Source: Lentisphaeria bacterium (GTDB taxonomy: Bacteria > Verrucomicrobiota > Lentisphaeria > Victivallales > UBA1829). Taken from it: 33,968 nt of DNA. Positions 7,812 through 15,689 of the stretch are shown in pieces. Under the pieces are notes generated by a model that was not told the DNA's origin, searched no databases, and worked only from the letters and a program-made list of their open reading frames with translations. How positions within the stretch are numbered: position 1 is the stretch's first letter; each line of letters opens with the position of its first letter. The stretch is taken from contig DPDG01000028.1 in assembly GCA_003526375.1 (NCBI GenBank), positions 13,218 to 47,185 of the forward strand. Reading direction: 5' to 3'. A program made the position numbers and the translations under genes.

Positions 7812-8933
7812 ATGCTGAAAATCGTAGCGGACGACAAGATACCGTTTCTCAGGGGCGCTCTCGAACCTTATGCGGAAATCACTTATCTTCCCGGCGGAAA
7901 AATCACACGGAACGATCTCCTTCATGCAGACGCCCTGATCACCCGCACCCGCACGAAATGCAATGCGGAACTGCTGGACGGCACCGCGGTGAAATTCATC
8001 GCCACAGCCACGATCGGATACGATCATATCGACACAGCCTACTGCCGGGCACACGGAATCGCATGGACCAACGCCCCCGGATGCAATTCCGGCTCCGTCA
8101 TGCAGTATATCACCTCTCTCCTTCTGCGGTATTCCCTGAAAACGGGCCGGCGCCTGAAAGAAATGACACTTGGAATCGTCGGCGTCGGCAACGTCGGCTC
8201 AAAGGTCGCAAAGGCAGCGAAACTTCTCGGCATGGAAGTGCTTCTGAACGATCCGCCCCGTGAACGGCAGGAAGGGGCAGGCAAATACTCTCCTCTTGAT
8301 GCCATCCTTGAAAAGTCCGACATCATCACATTTCATGTTCCGCTGATCCGGACGGGTTCCGATGCGACGTTTCATCTGGCGGACAGGAGTTTTTTTGAAC
8401 GGGCGTCCAAACAACCGTTTCTCATCAACTCCTCGCGCGGGGAAGTCGTGGACAATGCCGCACTGAAAGAGGCGCTGAAAACAGGAAAACTGCGCGGCGC
8501 GGCTCTGGACGTCTGGGAAAATGAACCGGAAATCGACCTCGGGCTGCTGAACCTGCTGGATTACGCCACACCGCACATCGCGGGATATTCCGCGGACGGA
8601 AAGGCAAACGGCACCTCAATGAGCGTCAATGCGCTTGCATCGTTCTTTGCCCTGCCACTGTATGAATTCGAGCCTGATGTTCCCCGGCCGGAAGATCCGT
8701 TGATCAGGATTCCGTCGGAAGGCGCTTCGGAGGAACAGCTCGCAAAAGCGGTCTTCCGCTCCTATGACATCCTTTCCGACGATCAACGGCTCCGCATGTC
8801 TCCCGCCGCATTTGAAAAGCTGCGCGGCGACTATCCGCTCCGCCGGGAATTCGCCGCCTACCGGATCTCCGGGGCAGATGATCTCGCAACAACATATTCC
8901 GGACTCGGATTTCAAATTGTAAAGGAGCAGTAA
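7812..8933 (+). CDS. pdxB: 4-phosphoerythronate dehydrogenase
   Basis: NAD-dependent oxidation of 4-phospho-D-erythronate in the DXP-dependent pyridoxal phosphate pathway. 373 aa, close to E. coli PdxB. The N-terminus MLKIVADDKIPF and TATIGYDHID are characteristic of PdxB. The Rossmann motif is GIVGVGNVGSKVA (121-133). Catalytic residues of the 2-hydroxyacid dehydrogenase family are Arg209 (NSSRGEVVD), Glu238 (WENEPEID) and His255 (TPHIAGYS). The C-terminal ~90 residues match the PdxB dimerisation extension in position. The start has AAAGGAG upstream. The last codons (AAAGGAGCAG) also provide the ribosome-binding site for the next gene. Confidence 0.93.
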   Translation: MLKIVADDKIPFLRGALEPYAEITYLPGGKITRNDLLHADALITRTRTKCNAELLDGTAVKFIATATIGYDHIDTAYCRAHGIAWTNAPGCNSGSVMQYITSLLLRYSLKTGRRLKEMTLGIVGVGNVGSKVAKAAKLLGMEVLLNDPPRERQEGAGKYSPLDAILEKSDIITFHVPLIRTGSDATFHLADRSFFERASKQPFLINSSRGEVVDNAALKEALKTGKLRGAALDVWENEPEIDLGLLNLLDYATPHIAGYSADGKANGTSMSVNALASFFALPLYEFEPDVPRPEDPLIRIPSEGASEEQLAKAVFRSYDILSDDQRLRMSPAAFEKLRGDYPLRREFAAYRISGADDLATTYSGLGFQIVKEQ

Positions 8934-9443
8934 GTGTTTGCAAAGCTGAAGAAAATTCTCACCTTCTACTACATGAAAGCGGTCCGTGACAAAGGGACCC
9001 CGGAATACATTGCGCGCGGCTGGGCGATCGGCATGTTCGTCGGGTTCGCAATTCCGTTCGGACTTCAGCTTGCAATCTCCATTCCCCTGTCCTTCCTGAT
9101 GAAAGGCTCGAAACTGGGTTCGATTCTGGGGACATTCACCACAAACCACTTTACCATTTTCATCATCTATCCATTTCAATGCTGGCTCGGCAACAAGGTA
9201 ATCTGCGGCAGCCTTTCTCTCAATAAAATCGAATGCATGATGCGCGATGTGCTGGAACACCGCAACTATGAAACACTGTTCGACATGGGACTTGAAGTCG
9301 CCATCTCCTTTTTTATCGGCGGGCTGCTGCTCGCAGTCATCTCCACACCGGTCTGTTACTATGTCATCAGACGCATCGTGATCAAATACAGGCTTCTGCG
9401 TGAAAAAGCCCGTGCGAAAAAATCCGCCGAAGGCAGAAAGTGA
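8934..9443 (+). CDS. DUF2062 domain-containing membrane protein
   Basis: A small inner-membrane protein of 169 aa with an unknown biochemical role. The DUF2062 pattern is seen in YIARGWAIGMFVGFAIPFG, followed by a hydrophobic segment (LQLAISIPLSFLMKG), TNHFTIFIIYPFQCWLG, and a C-terminal membrane segment (MGLEVAISFFIGGLLLAVIS) with a basic tail. Translation starts at a GTG directly after the pdxB stop codon; GGAG eight bases before it, inside pdxB, supports this start and suggests translational coupling. It is followed after 6 nt by an unknown membrane protein gene. Confidence 0.85.
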   Translation: MFAKLKKILTFYYMKAVRDKGTPEYIARGWAIGMFVGFAIPFGLQLAISIPLSFLMKGSKLGSILGTFTTNHFTIFIIYPFQCWLGNKVICGSLSLNKIECMMRDVLEHRNYETLFDMGLEVAISFFIGGLLLAVISTPVCYYVIRRIVIKYRLLREKARAKKSAEGRK

Positions 9444-9449
9444 GGCAGT

Positions 9450-10229
9450 ATGGCGCTGGAACAACGAATCATAGACCCGGAAAAAGAGGCGGCGGAGCTG
9501 AACCGCAGAATTACGGAACTGGAAAACCTTCTGCTCGAAACGGAAAACTTCAGGAAAAAGCAGTTCCTGATTTCCGCATCCTCCGTCCTGATCATTCTTC
9601 TGATCCTGATCTCTTTTGCAATCGGGATGATCGGATATTTCATGAGTTACCCGAAAAAAGAGCTGATGGGTGAACTGACGCGTAATATCAAGCTCTCCTA
9701 CACCCCCGCGGAACTGCGCGAAATGGGCAAAGGATTCCAGTCCAGATTCCTGTCAACGTTCCGGCGGGAGGCGCAGAATTCGTTTCTGCACGAGATTCCG
9801 AGCCTCCGGCGCGAATTCAAGCATGAATTCAAGAAGACCATTCTGCATACCGATTCCAATTTCAAAAAACGACTCGAACAACTCCTGAAACACCGTCTTG
9901 ACCTTCATAAGCAGGAACTTCTGGAACGTTATGCGTCCCATCGGAACATTCCGCGCCGGGAGCTGGAAAAAGCGATTGATTCGGCAAACGAAACCCTGAT
10001 CCGCAGCATTCTGCAGCGTTTCACGGAACAGACAGCCCCGACCCTGACCCGACTGAACGACCTGAATGCGGACCTGGAGATGTTCCGCACACTGCCGGAC
10101 TATACCGCGCTGGCAAATGAACCGCGCGATTTTCTTGAAAGCCGTCTTTATGAAAACATCCTCGAATATACGGTCTATCTGCTGAATGAAAGCAAGGGAG
10201 TCTCAGGCAACAGGGAGGCGGCAGAATGA
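9450..10229 (+). CDS. Membrane-anchored coiled-coil protein, unknown (first of pair)
   Basis: I do not recognise a family. The 259-aa protein has a short N-terminal coiled coil (about residues 10-37, rich in E, L and R), one transmembrane segment (about 40-66) and a long, highly charged helical region after it (about 70-250). The topology is probably N-in with the helical domain outside the cytoplasm. There is no signal peptidase site, no cysteine, and no enzyme motif. It overlaps the next gene by 4 nt (ATGA), and the two proteins share the same layout (short N-terminal helix, one membrane span, large helical domain), so they may act as a pair. A structural or scaffold role is only a guess. 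Confidence 0.75.
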   Translation: MALEQRIIDPEKEAAELNRRITELENLLLETENFRKKQFLISASSVLIILLILISFAIGMIGYFMSYPKKELMGELTRNIKLSYTPAELREMGKGFQSRFLSTFRREAQNSFLHEIPSLRREFKHEFKKTILHTDSNFKKRLEQLLKHRLDLHKQELLERYASHRNIPRRELEKAIDSANETLIRSILQRFTEQTAPTLTRLNDLNADLEMFRTLPDYTALANEPRDFLESRLYENILEYTVYLLNESKGVSGNREAAE

Positions 10230-10978
10230 ACGATGATCTGAAAGAAAGACTGACGGACCTTGCGTTTGAACTCAAGAAGCATCACAGGCGCTACCGGAGT
10301 TCCTTCCGCAACGTGATCATTTTTTATATCTTCATCATTATTTTCGTTCTGATCTATACAACCATCATCGGCTACAAGATTCAGGAACTGGCGGAGCCCC
10401 GCACCGCTGCGGCACTCATCGGAAGCAAAGTCATCGTCACACCGGAATACGGCAGAGACCTGGACCCGGCGGCGGAACTCCTTGCAGAATCCTTCATGCA
10501 GATTCTGCCGATGGCGTTTCAGTATCTGGGCGATTCGGTCCGGGGAGAGATCGACGCCTCGGCAAATGACCTCTGCACAAAAGTCGAGGAGCAGTATCTT
10601 CCGGTTCTCAACAACGCTCTGTCGGAGACGATCCGCCTGAAAAATGACGGCGGAAATTTCGAGCAACGCCTGCTTGGCGATTTGAAGGACCGGATCGACC
10701 ACACGGCGTTTGACGAATATCTCCGGACAAAATTCATTTATTCCCTGCCCTATTTCCACAGTTACATCAACAGACTGCGCAGGAAACCCGTCAAAGAGCT
10801 GTCAAGAAAGGAATATGTGGAGCGGGACCTGCTGCTCTGCTGGCTTTATCTTCAGGACGGGGAACGTTACAAGGATACGAACCACTCCGCTCCCCTGTTT
10901 GAAATCACCTCCTCCATGCAAAGTGCTCTGGAGGAAGCCGCAAGGGAAAATCCTGTTCAGAAACCGCCGCAGGAATGA
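10226..10978 (+). CDS. Membrane-anchored helical protein, unknown (second of pair)
   Basis: Not recognised. 250 aa: a charged N-terminal helix (1-28), a strong transmembrane segment (about 29-50, IIFYIFIIIFVLIYTTIIGY), then a mostly helical domain of about 190 residues with a cluster of basic residues near INRLRRKPVKELSRKEY and a Pro-rich C-terminal tail. No known catalytic motif. It is translationally coupled to the preceding gene by an ATGA overlap and has the same domain plan. It is the last gene of the plus-strand run; only 16 nt separate its stop from the stop of the convergent MBL gene, and the only hairpin there (CCGCAG...CTGCGG) has a long loop, so termination is unclear. Confidence 0.75.
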   Translation: MNDDLKERLTDLAFELKKHHRRYRSSFRNVIIFYIFIIIFVLIYTTIIGYKIQELAEPRTAAALIGSKVIVTPEYGRDLDPAAELLAESFMQILPMAFQYLGDSVRGEIDASANDLCTKVEEQYLPVLNNALSETIRLKNDGGNFEQRLLGDLKDRIDHTAFDEYLRTKFIYSLPYFHSYINRLRRKPVKELSRKEYVERDLLLCWLYLQDGERYKDTNHSAPLFEITSSMQSALEEAARENPVQKPPQE

Positions 10979-10994
10979 TAATCACAGGCTGCGG

Positions 10995-11606
10995 TCAGAG
11001 TTTCTTCACCTCTTCGATAAAAGCCGGCAGGTCTTTCGTATAAAGATAGGGATTTGTTTTCTTCTGCGCGCCGAGCGCTTCATACGGGACGTGCCCATAA
11101 TCATGTCCGGAATAAACAATCAGCGAATCCGGAAGCGGATACAGAATCTCGCGCATCGTATGAAACATGATCGCCGGATCGCAATATCCGCAGCAGTCGA
11201 TGAAAAGCGTATCTCCCGTAAAAATCGCGGAATCGTCCCCGAGGCGGTAGCAGACGCTGCTCACGGCATGGCCGGGCGTAAAAAGACACTCGATATAAGA
11301 GTCTCCGAAAGGCAGATGCAGATGATCCGCCAGCCTGATATCCGAATGCACACGGCATTCGGGATGCGCCGCAACCGGTGCGGGAAACACGTTCAACACG
11401 TCAGCAAGACCGGAAATATGGTCGCGGTGCCCGTGTGTGATCAGGATATATTTCGGTCTGGCATCCGGATGTCTCCGGATCTCCGCAATGATTTTCGACG
11501 TGTCACCGCACGGGTCCACCACTGCGGCATCGCCATTGGATGCACAGATGAAATAAGAAAAATTGTCATCCAGGCCGCCCACGGCAAGCTGCGTCACTTC
11601 AAACAT
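10995..11606 (-). CDS. MBL-fold metallo-hydrolase (glyoxalase II-like)
   Basis: A cytosolic metallo-beta-lactamase-fold hydrolase of 203 aa. The metal-binding motifs are THGHRDHISG (HxHxDH), TPGHAVSSVC (His), FTGDTLFIDCCGYCDP (Asp) and YSGHDYGHVPY (His). The tail QKKTNPYL resembles the substrate-binding end of hydroxyacylglutathione hydrolases and related thioesterase-like enzymes. The GDTLF..CG.CD region fits the glyoxalase II and persulfide dioxygenase branch, but the exact substrate is not decided by sequence. It lies 9 nt after a small membrane protein gene on the same strand and is probably the last gene of a three-gene unit starting at 12,477. Confidence 0.85.
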   Translation of the reverse strand: MFEVTQLAVGGLDDNFSYFICASNGDAAVVDPCGDTSKIIAEIRRHPDARPKYILITHGHRDHISGLADVLNVFPAPVAAHPECRVHSDIRLADHLHLPFGDSYIECLFTPGHAVSSVCYRLGDDSAIFTGDTLFIDCCGYCDPAIMFHTMREILYPLPDSLIVYSGHDYGHVPYEALGAQKKTNPYLYTKDLPAFIEEVKKL

Positions 11607-11615
11607 ATCCGCCTC

Positions 11616-11828
11616 CTAAAAAATGATGAAAAACAATCCTGCCAGGAGAAACAGCGAAGCAATACAGCAGAAGACAATGCGACGGCGGCGGATACTGGCG
11701 CCAAGCTCTTTCGGCCCCGTCACTTTTTTGAAATTGCTGTTCCGCAGATATTCCGTCAACCGTCTGCGGTCGCTTCCACGGGTAAAGTAGTCAATCTCCT
11801 CGATCGGTTTCCTGCGCAGGGGGGACAT
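11616..11828 (-). CDS. Small membrane protein, unknown
   Basis: A 70-aa protein with a basic, polar N-terminal half (MSPLRRKPIEEIDYFTRGS...) and one C-terminal transmembrane helix (about 50-70, IVFCCIASLFLLAGLFFIIF), so it is probably tail-anchored with the N-terminus in the cytoplasm. Family not recognised. The start codon follows the stop codon of the upstream gene by 1 nt, which argues for coupled translation and for the ORF being real. The MBL gene follows after 9 nt. Confidence 0.65.
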   Translation of the reverse strand: MSPLRRKPIEEIDYFTRGSDRRRLTEYLRNSNFKKVTGPKELGASIRRRRIVFCCIASLFLLAGLFFIIF

Positions 11829-11829
11829 A

Positions 11830-12477
11830 TCAAATCCCCAGACGGAAAGTCAGAACGATAAGTCCGCCGATCATCATACTGCTCAAAAGCAGTACAATCA
11901 GCAGGGGCAGCCCGATCCCCAGGCCGATCCGGAAAAGCTGTGAAAAGGAGATCGACGCCATTTCCGAAAAAAGATTGACCTCCGATTTCGACGGCGCGGC
12001 AATACAGGAATCCGGGTGCTCCAGACGCCCTTTCAGGGAGATCATCTCCAGACGGATCAGCTCCAGGCTGCGGCAGACTTCCGCAAGACGCACCTGATAA
12101 TCGGAAGAATCGGCATCAGGTTCGGCGAGAGCATCCACTTTTTTCAACGCCTCCGCGAACTTCACCTCCGCCGCATAAAACTCATCCGCCGCTTTTCTGT
12201 AACGCGCGGATGAAGCGGCAATCTCCGCCTCGGACTCCGTCAGGCGCGTCAGAAGATCGGACTTGAAGCGTATGAATTCTTCATGCCGCAGGCGCAGGGC
12301 GCGTTCCGTTTCCGGACTCATTTTCTCGCGCGCTTTCGGGCTGTCTGCCGCACTGCCTGCACTTCCGGCAGCGGGAACCCCCTCCTCATCACTCATACCG
12401 GCGCCCTTGCGGGCGGCTTCCGCGATATGATCGCTGATCCGGTGCAGATTGTTTGTCACGAAAACTTCTTTGCTCAT
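11830..12477 (-). CDS. Coiled-coil membrane protein, unknown
   Basis: Not recognised. 215 aa from the ATG at 12477: an Ala/Gly/Ser-rich acidic N-terminal part, a long coiled-coil region (about residues 55-145, with many E, R, L and A), and a C-terminal hydrophobic segment of about 30 residues (IGLGIGLPLLIVLLLSSMMIGG). It is therefore a tail-anchored cytoplasmic coiled coil. An upstream start at 12558 is in frame, but a good promoter (12506-12534) lies inside that extension, so the inner start is chosen; GGGGA lies about 12 bases upstream. It is followed directly by the 70-aa membrane protein gene. Confidence 0.7.
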   Translation of the reverse strand: MSKEVFVTNNLHRISDHIAEAARKGAGMSDEEGVPAAGSAGSAADSPKAREKMSPETERALRLRHEEFIRFKSDLLTRLTESEAEIAASSARYRKAADEFYAAEVKFAEALKKVDALAEPDADSSDYQVRLAEVCRSLELIRLEMISLKGRLEHPDSCIAAPSKSEVNLFSEMASISFSQLFRIGLGIGLPLLIVLLLSSMMIGGLIVLTFRLGI

Positions 12478-12505
12478 TCCGAGGTATCCCCATATTGATG
12501 GCTTC

Positions 12506-12534
12506 AATATAACATGACCTGTATGGAAACTCAA
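12506..12534 (-). promoter_or_regulatory. Sigma-70 promoter for the 12,477-10,995 unit
   Basis: On the minus strand TTGAGT (12534-12529) and TATATT (12511-12506) are spaced by 17 bp, giving a short leader before the start at 12477. Confidence 0.65.
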
Positions 12535-12627
12535 GAAGGAAACTGAAAAAATCTCCATCTATCCCCGCAGATGCCGCACGGAACGGGCACAGCAGCGAAA
12601 CATTCGTGCCGCAGGAAACTCATCGTG

Positions 12628-13776
12628 TCATGCTTTCCAGCGGGGAACGCCGCCGATCCATGTCTCAAGAGGATTCCAGCCGGAGTCGAGAATGGCAAGA
12701 TCCGCATGATAGCCGGGCTCCAGCCTGCCGTAGCCTTCCAGTCCCAGACTGTGCGCCTGATTCCATGAAGTGCATTTAATGATCTCTTTCGGCGGCAGGT
12801 GCGTCACATCCAGCATCCGTTTCACACCGTTGTGGTAAAGGAGCGTGCTTCCGGCGACACGCCCCGAAGGAATCGTTGCGCGTCCGTTTTTGACGATCAC
12901 CGGAAGTCCGCCGAGAGAATAATCTCCGTCCGGCATTCCCGCGGCGCGCATCGCGTCCGTGATCATCATGACTCTCTCGCTGCCTTTGACCGCAAGGATC
13001 AGGTCAATCATCTCATTGCAGAGATGAATTCCATCCGTGATGATCTCCACATAAACGTCCTTCGAGCGCAAACCGCCGCCGACGAAACCGAATTTCAAGT
13101 GGTGAAGCGGAGTCAGCACGTTGCAGAAATGCGTCAGATGCTTCATCCCTGCGACACGCATTTTTTCAAAGGTCTCATACTCCGCCAGCGAATGCGCGCC
13201 GGAAGGCATGATGCCGCGTTTCACAAGCTCCCGCGCAAACTCGACGCTTCCCGGCAGTTCCGGTGAAAACGAGACCTTTTTCACCGGGCAGACAGCATTC
13301 CACATATCGACCAGCGCAATATCGGGATTCCGCAGAAACTCCGGGTTCTGCGCTCCGGCGCCTTCAGGGGTGAAAAACGGGCCTTCGAGGTGGATTCCAA
13401 GCAGACGTGCCCCTGTCCGGTTCTCAGTGCGGTATTTCTCCGCAGTCCGGCAGGTTTTTGTAATGTCGTCAAGGCTGACGCTCAGTGTGGTGGCAAGGAA
13501 ACCGGTCACTCCGTCGGCAAGTTTGCCGTGGCCGATCGTCTCGAAAGACGCCATGTCCCCGTCTGAAAAATCTGCGCCGCCGCGCCCGTGGCAGTGAATG
13601 TCGATATAACCGGGGACCACCGTCTTTCCATCCAGCTCAATCACGCGGTCTGCGGCGGGGAGCGCTTCTCCCGGCAGGACAATCCGGTCCACCCTGCCCT
13701 CCGCAAGCAGGAGCGAAGCGCCCGGATAATCAAGATCGGGCGAGATCAGACGGCAGTTTTTCAGCAGGGTCGTCAT
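12628..13776 (-). CDS. nagA: N-acetylglucosamine-6-phosphate deacetylase
   Basis: Removes the acetyl group from GlcNAc-6-phosphate to give glucosamine-6-phosphate, feeding NagB. 382 aa, normal for the family. Amidohydrolase landmarks: PGYIDIHCHGRGG (metal-site HxH, 61-63), GIHLEGPFF (Glu metal ligand near 131), PSGAHS, HFCNVLTPLHH, ITDGIHL, and MITDAMRAAG (catalytic Asp). It lies 9 nt downstream of nagB on the same strand and shares its promoter. Together the two genes let the cell use amino sugars such as mucin or peptidoglycan GlcNAc. Confidence 0.95.
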   Translation of the reverse strand: MTTLLKNCRLISPDLDYPGASLLLAEGRVDRIVLPGEALPAADRVIELDGKTVVPGYIDIHCHGRGGADFSDGDMASFETIGHGKLADGVTGFLATTLSVSLDDITKTCRTAEKYRTENRTGARLLGIHLEGPFFTPEGAGAQNPEFLRNPDIALVDMWNAVCPVKKVSFSPELPGSVEFARELVKRGIMPSGAHSLAEYETFEKMRVAGMKHLTHFCNVLTPLHHLKFGFVGGGLRSKDVYVEIITDGIHLCNEMIDLILAVKGSERVMMITDAMRAAGMPDGDYSLGGLPVIVKNGRATIPSGRVAGSTLLYHNGVKRMLDVTHLPPKEIIKCTSWNQAHSLGLEGYGRLEPGYHADLAILDSGWNPLETWIGGVPRWKA

Positions 13777-13785
13777 TGCCTCACC

Positions 13786-14559
13786 TCATTTCAAAGTGAT
13801 CTGGTCGGCAGTGTAGATAATCTCGGAATCCTTGTGCTCCAGCAGATAGGATGCGGGAAGTTCCGGTGTCGGGCGTCCGTGTTTCATCGCGGAAAGCGGC
13901 TTCGCCTGTTCCGGGAAACACGCGAGAAGAAGCATTTTTTTCGCCGCGAGAATCGGCTTCATTCCCATGGAGACCGCCTGACGCGGCACCACGTCCTCCC
14001 TGCCGCCGGCAGTAAGGCGCGAATTCGTTTCAATCGTAAGCGGCTTGAGTGAAATGACACGGGTCGGGAGTTCCGCGAACTCCCCGGCACTGATTTCAGA
14101 CTCGCTCTGCGGTTCATTGAACGCGATATGCCCGTTGAACCCGATTCCAAGAAGCTGGAGGTCCAGACCGCCGCCCGCCGCAAGTTCGGCATCGAACGCA
14201 TCCGGATTCAGCGGATCGGGAAAGTGAATGCGGTCTTCCGTCAACCCGAGAGCAGGGTCGATATGACGGAACAGATTTTCATGCATATAGGTATAATAAC
14301 TCAGAGGATGCGAATGCGGAACCGCTTTTCCGTCCGCCACATATTCATCCAGATTGTATGTATGGAGCAGGTCAAGCATGACCTTGTTTTCGTCCAACAT
14401 CTTTGCCAGTGCAGGATAAAGTTCCAGCATGGTGTTCCCGGTCGCAAGCCCGATGTTCACGCGTCTGCGCGCTTTTGACGCCTCCGCAATCACATTGCAG
14501 ATTCTTTCCGCACCGGCCCGGCTCATCTCATGATAGTCCGCAACAGCAAGCCATTTCAT
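13786..14559 (-). CDS. nagB: Glucosamine-6-phosphate deaminase
   Basis: Converts glucosamine-6-phosphate to fructose-6-phosphate plus ammonia, in the cytosol. About 257 aa. Motifs: IGLATGNTMLELY (phosphate loop), HTYNLDEYV (catalytic Asp), HFPDPLNPD, and LGIGFNGHIAFNEP (active-site His/Glu). The ATG at 14559 gives the usual N-terminus MKWLAVADYHEMSR and has AAAGGAATGGAAAA before it; an in-frame codon 75 nt upstream lies in the leader and is unlikely. It is the first gene of the nagB-nagA operon. The leader contains a 6-bp inverted repeat (14585-14601) that could serve regulation. Confidence 0.95.
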   Translation of the reverse strand: MKWLAVADYHEMSRAGAERICNVIAEASKARRRVNIGLATGNTMLELYPALAKMLDENKVMLDLLHTYNLDEYVADGKAVPHSHPLSYYTYMHENLFRHIDPALGLTEDRIHFPDPLNPDAFDAELAAGGGLDLQLLGIGFNGHIAFNEPQSESEISAGEFAELPTRVISLKPLTIETNSRLTAGGREDVVPRQAVSMGMKPILAAKKMLLLACFPEQAKPLSAMKHGRPTPELPASYLLEHKDSEIIYTADQITLK

Positions 14560-14584
14560 TTTTCCATTCCTTTTCTTTGACGGT

Positions 14585-14601
14585 GTCATGCGAAACATGA
14601 C
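14585..14601 (-). promoter_or_regulatory. Inverted repeat in the nagB leader
   Basis: GTCATG and CATGAC are separated by 5 nt, between the promoter and the nagB start codon. It could be an operator or a leader hairpin; no regulator gene is adjacent. Confidence 0.35.
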
Positions 14602-14647
14602 TGTTTTATTTGTGTAGAAACATTTCAGTGTCACGTGTTACCTTTTT

Positions 14648-14675
14648 AGTATAACACACACGGAAAAAGAGTCAA
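14648..14675 (-). promoter_or_regulatory. Sigma-70 promoter for nagBA
   Basis: On the minus strand TTGACT (14675-14670) and TATACT (14653-14648) with a 16-bp spacer, giving a leader of roughly 80 nt before nagB. Confidence 0.7.
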
Positions 14676-14850
14676 GGGTAAAATCGAACGATTTCGGTAA
14701 AAAAATCATGGTTCAGCCTCTCATTCCCGGATTTGGAAGTGTCATTCAGGAAAGAGCCGTTTGCACCCCGGCAGACAAGTTTGCCGCCACGGAAGATTTC
14801 ACCGACCGCCGGATTTTACCTGCAAACACTGTTTTCCCGCAAAAAACTGC

Positions 14851-14879
14851 TTGCCGTTGAAGGCCTTGCGCTGTATAGT
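14851..14879 (+). promoter_or_regulatory. Sigma-70 promoter for the alpha/beta hydrolase gene
   Basis: TTGCCG at 14851-14856 and TATAGT at 14874-14879 with a 17-bp spacer, about 28 bp before the start codon at 14908. Nothing else is seen between it and the nagB promoter. Confidence 0.55.
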
Positions 14880-14907
14880 AACCGGAACACAGGAGAAGAA
14901 AGCAAAA

Positions 14908-15678
14908 ATGAACGGGAAGATTTCAATCCACAACAGCGCCGCCGAAATGGCGGAGACTCCGGAACTGATCCGCACACTGCAAATACAGCAGTTGGCTTTT
15001 GAAGCGGACGGGCATACCCTGCCGTATTGTCAGCGGATCACCTGCGGAAACAGCCCCGGAGAACCTGTTCTTGCAGTTTTTCTGCACGGCATCGGCTCTG
15101 TCGGGCACGATAATTTTCTTCAGATCCGCATCCCCGCCGCTCCGATGGTCCGGTACTGTGAAAACCGCGGAATCAAAGCGGTTCTGCTTTTTCCTCAATG
15201 CGAGCAGGGATATCAATGGGTGAATGTCCCGTGGAATTCCAGGTCGCATGTCATGCCGGAAGTTCCTTCCCTGTTCCAGTCCCTTGCCATGGGGCTGGTG
15301 CGTGCAAAGATCACGGAATTCAAACCTGATCTCCGGCGCATTTACGGGCTGGGCATCTCGATGGGCGGTTACGGGATATGGGACATGGCGTGCCGCATGA
15401 ATGATCTGTTCGCCGCAATCGCAGTCATGTGCGGAGGGGCGGACACGTCGCAGGCGCCCAATCTCCGGCATGTCGCCGCCTTCCTGATCCACGGCGCCGA
15501 CGACAGCGCCGTCCCGGTCCTCCGCGCCCGCGACATGTTCGAAGCAATGCGCCGGGCAGGGAATCCGGATGTCGTCTACCGGGAACTGCCCGGAGTCAAT
15601 CATAATGTATGGGACCCGTTTTTTGCGGATGACAAAGGGCTGGACTGGCTCTTTGCGCAGAGACGGAGTTTATCATAA
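14908..15678 (+). CDS. Alpha/beta hydrolase (prolyl-oligopeptidase/esterase-like)
   Basis: A serine hydrolase of about 256 aa with a full alpha/beta-hydrolase triad: Ser151 in GLGISMGGYG, Asp198/199 in LIHGADDSAVP and His232 in GVNHNVWDP. The oxyanion region is FLHGIGSVGHDN. It resembles the stand-alone predicted peptidase/carboxylesterase group (often acting on plant or host polymers), but no signal peptide is seen, so it is probably cytosolic. The ATG at 14908 has AGGAG 12 nt upstream. An in-frame upstream start at 14761 would add 49 residues that look non-coding and cross the promoter. It is followed after 11 nt by an M20 amidohydrolase gene. Confidence 0.85.
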   Translation: MNGKISIHNSAAEMAETPELIRTLQIQQLAFEADGHTLPYCQRITCGNSPGEPVLAVFLHGIGSVGHDNFLQIRIPAAPMVRYCENRGIKAVLLFPQCEQGYQWVNVPWNSRSHVMPEVPSLFQSLAMGLVRAKITEFKPDLRRIYGLGISMGGYGIWDMACRMNDLFAAIAVMCGGADTSQAPNLRHVAAFLIHGADDSAVPVLRARDMFEAMRRAGNPDVVYRELPGVNHNVWDPFFADDKGLDWLFAQRRSLS

Positions 15679-15689
15679 GGAATGCTGAA

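Noticed and set aside
9450..10978. Methyl-accepting or flagellar motor-type function for the membrane pair
   Set aside because: The one-span helical layout resembles many things; no HAMP, MCP signalling or motor motif is visible.
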